Source: Prochilodus magdalenae
Taxonomy: Eukaryota; Chordata; Actinopteri; Characiformes; Prochilodontidae
Length of the DNA stretch: 64,000 nt
Assembly: GCA_024036415.1 (NCBI GenBank)
Contig: JAMWET010002899.1
Coordinates: forward strand, 140,001-204,000
Direction of reading: 5' to 3'
Position 1 is the stretch's first letter; the number at the start of each line of letters is the position of its first letter. This document shows positions 56,746 through 64,000 of this stretch, piece after piece. Below the pieces are notes generated by a model, which was given only the letters and a program-made list of their open reading frames with translations, was not told the DNA's origin and did not search any database. Made by a program: the position numbers and the translations under genes.

Positions 56746-57229
56746 CATGTAAATAAACCAATAGCCTGTCACACCCCTAGGCTAGCTCCAGTTTGGGGAG
56801 GTCTGGTCACCCTACTGTAAAAATGTAATGTGCTGCATTAAGTCTTATACTATGATGTGATAGCTCAGGTCTAAGCTATTGTATAACCACACCCCATCAT
56901 CTTCAGCTACAATCATCAGGCAAAGATCGCCTCAGTGAAAGATGCATTGTTTTAAGGTAGACAGGACCCATGTTGGTTATAAGGCTGCTGAACTGCCTTC
57001 AGGACAGCAGCCTGTCTGTTGCACTGTGGACGAAGCTAAGAGGAAAGAACAAGGCCACTAGAGATATGGACCAGGGCTGTGGGCTAACACAGCCCACCAG
57101 ATCATTTTTTTTCATCAAATGAATATTTCTCTGACACACATACACAAACATGCACTCCTCGCTAAAGCCCTGTGCGCATGTTGGACGCTAATGCGCAGCT
57201 ATTTAATTAGATGTTGCCAGATCGTTGAG
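56746..57229. other. Intergenic, nothing recognised
   Basis: Unassigned DNA. Confidence 0.4.
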
Positions 57230-58500
57230 CCAAGATGGTAATCCAATAGTGCGGTAAGGCCCTTGTTAAATCCTCTCTCTTCAAAACGCCTGCTCGCCCC
57301 TGACACGGGCCCAGGACGCATTTCCCCGACCGTCACGTCTCCTTTGTCCATCCTCCTTAGGCCTTGTGACATCAATTTACATTGGATTGCATTAAATCCA
57401 CGTACGCCCGTGCGCGCGCACTCCCGCCCAACCTCACACCGCCTATCAAATCTGACACCGGCCCCTCGCCATTATACATTCCAGAGTGCGTGGATCCTTT
57501 AATCTCATAACCTATGAGAGTGTGTCTGTCATTTAAGCATTAATCAAGCCGTCCGGGGGCCCGCTAGCCCACGCCGCGAGCTGGATTACCATAGTAATGC
57601 ACCTGCCAATACTGCTAGGAGTAGGAGGACCCAAATCAATAAGTACATCTGAACACAATCACTGCAACCTAAAGACTCCTCTCGGTGCTCTGTGCATTTT
57701 GTACAGTGTAATCTCATCAAAGCATGGCGCTCGTTCTATGCGGCTTACCTCATAACCCGACCTCGCATGGGCCTGTGTCTACTTAAGCCAGGCTTTGATA
57801 ATGTTTAGCTCCCGTTAGAACTGTCGTTATAGCAGCCCAGCCACAAAAAGAGTAAGCAAACGTTGTTTACAAACACTTACGCGATTAATCTTGTATGAAA
57901 CCCAGACCAGCCGTCACGCACCGACCTCTTTTCAAACACTGGGATTTGAACGATGGCCGCGGTATGGAAAAAAGAAAAATCAGCAAAGGAGCGTGGGTTC
58001 TTCTTCTGAGTTCCTGGAAAGACCGTGGAGGGTTAATGAGAACCAAGATCTGAAATTTTGCCAGAGTTTTAGAAAAGCCGCTTTGCTCGGACGCAGAGGC
58101 CCCACGTGCAGCCCGTCCGGATCTTCTTTCAACCTCAAGCACTAAAACAGAGATTGTTCTTCTTGAGAACCGTGAAATTTGAGACACCTATTACACGGGA
58201 GATATTACATGACAAAGAGCTCTGCATGAAAAAGCCGAAGTCATGCTCCATTTTTCCATAAATAGATGGTGTGAAGACAGCCATGGTGCTTGAAAACCAT
58301 CTAGATAAGTGCTACAGTTGTTTCTTTGTTGAAATGTTGTAGTCTGTGGTTTCAGTTTGGGAAATTTCAGCCAGCGATAAAGCAAAACGGCCAGAAAACG
58401 AACAAGTAGCCTGCTCTTAGGAGACGTGAGCTCAGAACCGAATGGTTGTGTGGTCAAACCCCATGACTGATTACAGTCTGCATGGTACCTGGTCGATTCT
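57230..58500. other. Candidate non-coding element region
   Basis: 57240-57620 is the best part: gtgacatcaatttacattgg, attgcattaaatccacg, catttaagcattaatcaagc and ggattaccatagtaatgcac, with dense homeodomain-type cores. 57720-58200 continues as balanced DNA. Frames on both strands overlap and are not recognised. Confidence 0.4.
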
Positions 58501-58945
58501 ACTCACCTGTTTTGGTTTTCCTTTAGGCAAACCTGGAACCTGGTACCGGATAACCTGGTCTCGGATACCTTCCATCGCGGATCCAAGCAAGCTGAGCTGA
58601 CTCCAACAGGTATGCAACAGGCTACAAATTGGAGAAAATCTGCAGGAGCAAAAAATAACGCTTTTCCGTTCTAAACATATCGGAATGTGTGCTCATGCTA
58701 GCTACCAGGTTAGCATACCTTCTTCCATCACCGTAATTGCCTCGTCTTTTGACCTCCAATGTAGTATTTCCTAAATTGGCTCTTTAATGCGGCATCGCTG
58801 TAGCCGCCATGCTGCCCTATATACATATGCTAAAGCTAGCTACAAGGTTAACATACCCTGTTGCCATTAGCCTGTTCTAAAACAAATGGTCTCCTCTCTG
58901 CCATGGCAGTTTCATGCGGTGTCCCTATGCTGACCAATTACCTGA
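58501..58945. other. Unassigned; one splice-bounded 83-base open stretch
   Basis: 58527-58609 lies between ttttggttttcctttag and cag|gtatgc. It is open in one frame (QTWNLVPDNLVSDTFHRG...). The protein is not recognised. Further on, gctagctac-agGTTagcata occurs twice (58696-58720 and 58831-58855), a local duplication of about 135-base spacing. Confidence 0.25.
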
Positions 58946-58949
58946 AGGG

Positions 58950-59185
58950 TGGGTATGATATCTGCAGTGGTAAACACAGTAGCTGGTTTAGCAGTGCAGA
59001 TCTGGGTTTGATTCCCAGCTAGGACATCCAGGGACCTTTCTGTGCGAAGTTTGCTCGTTCTCCCAGTGTCCATGTAGGATTCTTCCCACAGCCCAAAGAC
59101 ACACTTGCCCCTCAGGTGTGAGTGTGTGTAAATGTGTTTCTGTCCTGAGAAGATTGGCAGCCTGTCCAGGGTGTTTCCTGCCATC
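58950..59185 (+). mobile_element. tRNA-derived SINE
   Basis: B box GGTTTGATTCC (59005-59015, one mismatch), followed by the widespread teleost body gtgcgaagtttgctcgttct, ttcttcccacagcccaaaga, and cctgtccagggtgtttcctg. No terminal duplication found. Confidence 0.7.
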
Positions 59186-59189
59186 CATC

Positions 59190-59395
59190 CATCCACACAC
59201 ACTAGGGGGCAGTGAGCACACTTACCCAGAGTGGTGGGCAGCCCTATCCACGGCACCCGGGGAGCAGCTGGGGGTTAGGTGCCTTGCTCAAGGGCACCTC
59301 AGTCGTTACTGTCAGTTCAGGGAATCGAACCGGCGACCACGAGTGCCCAAAGTAATGCAGTAATCACCTAACTGGGTGGAATGGTCATCATTCGT
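59190..59395 (-). mobile_element. tRNA-derived SINE of a second family, convergent with the first
   Basis: On the minus strand a perfect B box GGTTCGATTCC (59321-59331) is followed by gaggtgcccttgagcaaggc, ctaacccccagctgctcccc, tagggctgcccaccactctg and gtgctcactgccccctagtg, a body I know from many teleosts. It points toward the SINE at 58950-59185 and the two bodies meet near 59190. Confidence 0.75.
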
Positions 59396-59665
59396 GAGTC
59401 AGACGGAAGCTTACTAACTGACTAGCATATAGAAGGGTGACGTGCGGTTAGTCAGTAGTGAGTCACAATATCACATGACCATCGTAAATCAATAAAATGA
59501 GGGCAATGGCACACATAATATTGTTTGCAAGTGAAGATTTGAAATAGCTCATTCTGAAAAGGGGACTAATAGGCGTCCGTCCAGTTACGGCCCTGTGAGT
59601 TAAAAAAAAAAAAAAAATATCCGGCCTAAAACCGGACATGTGCCCACCCTAACACTGATGCCTTT
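59396..59665. repeat. Repeat fragment ending in a poly-A run and a ccgg hairpin
   Basis: A run of about 15 A at 59600 is followed by tccggcctaaaaccggacat, where tccgg and ccgga can pair, then gtgcccaccctaacac. This resembles, in reverse, a widespread repeat beginning tagggtgaccacatgtccgg. Class uncertain. Confidence 0.4.
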
Positions 59666-60625
59666 CTGTAGACGTTTTACCCAGAAGTGTAGAACTATCA
59701 CTGCAGAACAGCAAATCGTAATGACAATAATGCAGTTCCTGTCCTGGCATGACCATTCTGTCAGTGAGGATTTTGAAGACACCTTCTGTAACCTGCGAAT
59801 GGGTGGCAGAGCTACAACGTTTTTGACACCCGCCCTTTAAAATCCTGGTTTAATGTAATCCGATACAAACTGCCTTCAGAAAGAGAGCGTAGAGTCCTGT
59901 CTTAACTTTGCTGCCCTAAAATCACTAATCACAATTAGGAAACAAACCACTACAGCTAATCTAATTTAGTCATGTTGAACCTGATTAGGCTTCATTTGAG
60001 AGGGAATATGCTTCGCTAACATCTACTGTTCTTTGTTCCTGGTGCGAGCATGCGCGCACGACCTCCAGCGTGAACTGCTGTTTTGTCTTCCTCTAAAGCC
60101 GAGCTGTTCGTTATCTCCCACAACGCATCGCCAGCTGCGGCGGAATGACAGCAATAACAAATAAACACTCTGAGTCCATAAAGGACTTGCTGATCAGCCC
60201 AGACTACTTAAACAGGATGCTGAACAACAATCGCCAACTCTTTTGTTTCGCTGCATTCGGTTTTTTATGGCTTTCTCCTGAACACATGAATGAACTGATT
60301 GACGGGATGCCATCATGGAAAAACTCATTTCCCCTAATTTTAAAAAATAGGGAAAAGCGCCGGGGCATGTAAGCCCAGTTAAAACCCTGAGGATCCTAAA
60401 TCTGTGTTGTCTTTCCGATTGGGTTAATCATGTTCTCCTGGATCATGGATATACATGCACATGGTATGCCTTATAAATACTTTCCTGGAGTCTGTTTGTC
60501 GTCTGTCTGTTTGTTTGTCCATCAGTCCGTCCAATTTAGAACTGTCAGTCAAGATGCTTATTAGCCACACCCACACAGTTCTTAATTATCAGTACGTTTT
60601 AAGATATGTTTTATCAAATCATTGC
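59666..60625. other. Candidate non-coding element around 60010-60420
   Basis: Balanced DNA with gatcagcccagactactta, gaatgacagcaataacaaat and ccctaattttaaaaaat. A 75-codon plus-strand frame at 60145-60372 has an ordinary amino-acid mix, but no family and no splice context. It is not called a gene. Confidence 0.35.
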
Positions 60626-60629
60626 TGTC

Positions 60630-60735
60630 CTAGGAAAACAATGGTCAATGGAGCCAGACTTTTTCACAAGCAATTTGGGGCCATTTCTTTTGGTTCATGC
60701 ATCATGAAATATTCACATGTTGTAAGCGGCACCTG
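60630..60735 (-). repeat. Family E fragment, inverted
   Basis: Reverse complement of the 16560-16680 vocabulary (gatgcatgaaccaaaagaaa, aaaaagtctggctccattga). Confidence 0.45.
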
Positions 60736-60849
60736 CTGGGTTCAACATGCTCAACCCAAAACCGGCATCTGCTTGATATGCATAAACCACAGAATATGCA
60801 TAAAGGTAAAAATCATGAAGATGTATTGTTGATGCATAAGTAACTTCCA

Positions 60850-62290
60850 CTACTCCAAAACCCAACCCTATTTCTTAACCTAACCTTAATCTTAACCCAA
60901 ATCCTAATCCTTACCTTAACCCTAACCTCAACCCAAAACCTGATCCTAGCCCAAACCCTAACCACAATCTTAACCCAAAACCTTATCTTTACCTTTACCC
61001 TAACCTTACCCAAGATCGATCCATCCCTAACCCTAAACTTAACCCAAAACCTGATCCTAGCCCAAACCCTAACCTTAATCTTAACCCAAAACCTAATCCT
61101 TACCTTAATCCAACCTCAACCCAAAACCTGGTCACAGCCTAAACCCTAACCTTAATCTTAACCCAAAACCTAATCCTTACCTTAATCCAACCTCAACCCA
61201 AAACCTGGTCACAGCCCAAACCCTAACCTTAATCTTAACCCAAAACCTAATCCTGACCTGAACCCTAACCTCAACCCAAAACCTGATCCTAGCCCAAACC
61301 CTAACCACAATCTTAACCCAAAACCTTATCTTTACCTTTACCCTAACCTTACCCAAGATCGATCCATCCCTAACCCTAAACTTAACCCAAAACCTGATCC
61401 TAGCCCAAACCCTAACCTTAATCTTAACCCAAAACCTAATCCTTACCTTAATCCAACCTCAACCCAAAACCTGGTCACAGCCCAAACCCTAACCTTAATC
61501 TTAACCCAAAACCTAATCCTGACCTGAACCCTAACATTACCCAAAATCTAATCCTAACCCTAACATTACCCAAAACCTAACCCTAACCCTAACCTCAACT
61601 CAAAACCTGATCCTAGCCCAAACCCTAACCACAATCTTAACCCAAAACCTTATCTTAACATTTACCCTAACCTTACCCAAGATCGATCCATCCCTAACCC
61701 TAACCTCAACCCAAAACCTGATCCTAGCCCAAACCCTAACCTTAATCTTAACCCAAAACCTAATCCTTACCTTAATCCAACCTCAACCCAAAACCTGGTC
61801 ACAGCCTAAACCCTAACCTTAATCTTAACCCAAAACCTAATCCAGACCCGAACCCAAACATTACCCAAAATCTAACCCTAACCTCAACACAAAACCTGAT
61901 CCTAGCCCAAACCCTAACCACAATCTTAACCCAAAACCTTATCTTGACCTTTACCCTAAATCTTACCCAAAACCCAACCCTAACTTTAACCCAAAACATA
62001 ATCCTATTCCTAAACCTAACCTTAATATCAACATAAATCCTAATCCTAAACTTAATTTCAACCCAACACCTAATCCTAACTCAAACCCTAACCCTAACCT
62101 CAACCCAACACCTAATCGTAACCCTAACCTAACAGCAAAATCTAATCTGAATCCCAACTCTGGTTCTAATCCTAACCTTAACCCAAAACCTAATCCTAAA
62201 ACAAACCCTGGCCCCAATCCTAACCATAACCCTGGCCCTAGTCCTAACCCAAAACCTAATCCTAACCTTAACCAAAGCTTAATCCAGTTA
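60850..62290. repeat. Telomere-like degenerate CCCTAA array with higher-order repeats
   Basis: Variants of taaccctaacc dominate: cctaaccttaatcttaaccc, aaaacctgatcctagccc, taaccctaaac. A few canonical runs occur (ccctaaccctaacc near 61581). Blocks marked by gatcgatccatccctaac repeat at 61014, 61357 and 61681 (steps of 343 and 324), with gtcacagcc and ccacaatcttaaccc as further markers, so the array grew by block duplication. The minus strand is G-rich (ggttagggttt type). Leu/Gly and Val/Arg frames on minus are artefacts. Confidence 0.93.
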
Positions 62291-62819
62291 AACCAGTGAC
62301 AGGATGGTGTCAGCAGCATGTCTGTAACAGCTTGTTGAGGATGTTGATAGTCTGTATTGTACCTGTTACATGTTCTGTGAATTCTCAGATTATTAAATAG
62401 ACATATGAGCTTGCACCCTCCAAAACTGCATTCCACAGATTATTACTAATCAACACAGTTAATAAAAAACCTGATAAGATACTGCATGTATTGAGATGCT
62501 TCATTGTGGTTGCTACATCCTGATGTGTTGTCGTCGTGGTACTGTGAAAGTCTGATAGTCTTCCGTCTCAGTATCACTGCAATCCCACACTTCCTTTGGA
62601 TCACAGCTGTTCTTTTGATGATGAGTGTGTATGCTGACTCGGCTAGTTTTTGGTGGATCTTACACATCTCCATCAAAATTACTGGAGAGCAAAAATACAT
62701 AGCTTCACTGAGGGAACGTCTTCCAAAGCAGTTGCGTGGTATGGTGACTAAGAAGAAGGGTTAACAAAGAGCTACTGGAAATTTCACACGGAGGGAAAAG
62801 CGTCTGTATCGTTATTAAC
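62291..62819. other. Intergenic, nothing recognised
   Basis: Mixed sequence with overlapping short frames on both strands (62446-62764). Not recognised. Confidence 0.35.
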
Positions 62820-63105
62820 AGCGCAACCCAAAGTGGTCCCGGCGGCTCGTACTCAAAGGCGGCTCTGACTGCACGGGCGATGGGCTGGAGCGATAGGGCG
62901 GCCTAATTGGCCGAGGGAGCGCTGTTTGAGCGAGTTTTTAGGCCGCTCTCTTTCTCGCCCCGGCTGCATTTCGCACCTTTGAAGTCGGCCTTTCATCCCT
63001 CCGGCCCCATGATGTCTGTTGTCTTTTGTCTGATGGTGTGTGCACATTTCTTTTTCAGAGCACTTAATATAAAACAAAGGCAAACCTTTAGAGAGCTCAT
63101 GCCTG

Positions 63106-63111
<6 letters not shown>
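62820..63111. other. Candidate non-coding element, GC-richer
   Basis: Balanced to GC-rich with ggcggcctaattggccgagg and ttcagagcacttaatataaa. No repeat recognised. Confidence 0.35.

Positions 63112-63141
<30 letters not shown>
63112..63141. repeat. (CT)n microsatellite
   Basis: About 30 bases of CT inside otherwise element-like DNA. Confidence 0.95.
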
Positions 63142-63149
<8 letters not shown>

Positions 63150-63153
<4 letters not shown>

Positions 63154-64000
63154 CCCCACCTTTCAGGGCAGGTCCAGGGTTTTGATTCAGAAGTCATTCG
63201 GCACAGTGGAACACTCTCTTCCCCTCCTTCTCCTCCTCCTCCGTCTGTCTCTCAAGGGCTTGGAACCACACTTAATATCGCACCATCTTCACAGGAAACA
63301 GTAGTCCCGCCATGCCTCTTATTTAAAAAATAAATCAACTCCTGATTACATAAGTCGCCACCGCTTTTGTGCAGAATTGTTCTCCCCGAGCGAGATTGTA
63401 AGCCAAGCGCCCGCTTGATAGAAGTCCAAGCATTTTTATTTTTTCACGGGAAATGAATCAGCGCTAACTCCCTGGCAAATTGCATGGCGGTAAATTTAGT
63501 AACGGGCCACGGAGGCCCCCCGATATGGACCGCAGACAGTTCATGAGATGATATGAGTGGCGTGGAAGTGGATTACAGCGCCATAGTCGTTTTGTTATCG
63601 CTGCCCTGGGGCCAGACGCTGCAGAGTCTCTGGAGCCTCCTGCGGTCCCCGGTATCGTTTCTCAGTTACGCTGTAAAGAATATGAAGCGTCCGGCTTACT
63701 TTATGGTAAATTTGAAGCAATGGTTTGGCCAGATATCTAATTTACACAATTACACTTACCTCAGACGTATCAAATAGCCTGAGACCATTTAGAAAACCTG
63801 GGCTTTTTATTTTTTGAGTTTCAATGAAAACCTGCAGAACGTTTTAGAATTTTGTAGAATTTCACGAGAAAAAGTTAGGACAACAAAAACGAAGAAGTAA
63901 CATTCATGACTCTAGGACTCTTTCCGGGTCACAATCCAAAGTTGAGTTGCGACCCTAACCATGTTGAGGCCTTTACACCAAAATCTCAGAAAATGTTAAT
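63150..64000. other. Candidate non-coding element region to the window edge
   Basis: 63290-63780 is balanced with cttatttaaaaaataaatc, gggaaatgaatcagcgctaa, caaattgcatggcggtaaat and ccagatatctaatttacac. A 74-codon frame at 63553-63777 lacks domains. The last 200 bases look ordinary. Confidence 0.35.

Noticed and set aside
60145..60372. 75-codon frame with ordinary amino-acid composition
   Set aside because: No recognisable family, no splice or poly(A) context; more likely chance in a candidate non-coding element.
60813..62436. Minus-strand frames rich in Leu-Gly or Val-Arg, one of 157 codons
   Set aside because: Periodic translation of telomere-like repeats; no unique sequence.

Overview
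This window looks like gene-poor, non-coding nuclear DNA from a teleost fish. It is packed with fish-type interspersed repeats: Tc1/mariner elements with TA target duplications, L2-clade LINE fragments whose 3' tails contain gcgctatacaaataaa, tRNA-derived SINEs with intact B boxes, and 'agaacc'-rich repeats. It also has very long CA, GA/CT and TA microsatellites. Some families (55395-55690; the SINE tail ending ctggataagagcgtctgc) recall, from memory, repeats common in otophysan fishes (characins, catfishes, electric fishes). That placement is an inference. No intact host protein-coding exon, rRNA, functional tRNA or bacterial-style gene could be supported. The long open frames are translations of simple repeats (Thr-His, Ser-Leu, Arg-Glu, Leu-Gly) or chance frames.

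Layout. 1-1560: a minisatellite whose unit carries a perfect three-unit heat shock element. 1570-6060: mixed single-copy DNA, a Tc1-like remnant, GATA and GA microsatellites and a 22-bp minisatellite with homeodomain-type palindromes. 6060-8510: alternating purine and pyrimidine blocks, the longest several hundred bases. 8515-10510: a 54-bp minisatellite of about 37 units with higher-order duplications. 10510-22330: Tc1 derivatives and other repeats between candidate regulatory stretches. 22741-23450: a 0.7-kb CA array. 23450-35940: candidate conserved non-coding stretches alternating with Tc1 MITEs, a broken Tc1 transposase gene, a complete SINE and G-rich tracts. 36040-38100: an ancient degenerate tandem array. 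39563-40130: a long AT-rich inverted repeat. 42290-48730: an L2 tail, an expanded array of about 180-bp TAAT-rich units, and an L2 reverse-transcriptase relic interrupted by a templated-looking insertion of that same unit. 49250-60735: LINE tails, Tc1 copies and a pair of convergent SINEs. 60850-62290: a telomere-like (CCCTAA-derived) array with higher-order structure. 62820-64000: GC-balanced, regulatory-looking DNA.

The stretches called 'candidate non-coding element' are balanced in GC, free of recognisable repeats and rich in TAAT, GATTGAT or octamer-like cores. That texture resembles the regulatory desert around a vertebrate developmental gene, but no gene identity can be read from the sequence and no alignment was available. 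The features most worth a second look are the heat-shock-element minisatellite, the amplified TAAT-rich unit with its displaced copy flanked by 36-bp direct repeats, the long palindrome, the ancient about 88-bp array and the telomere-like array.
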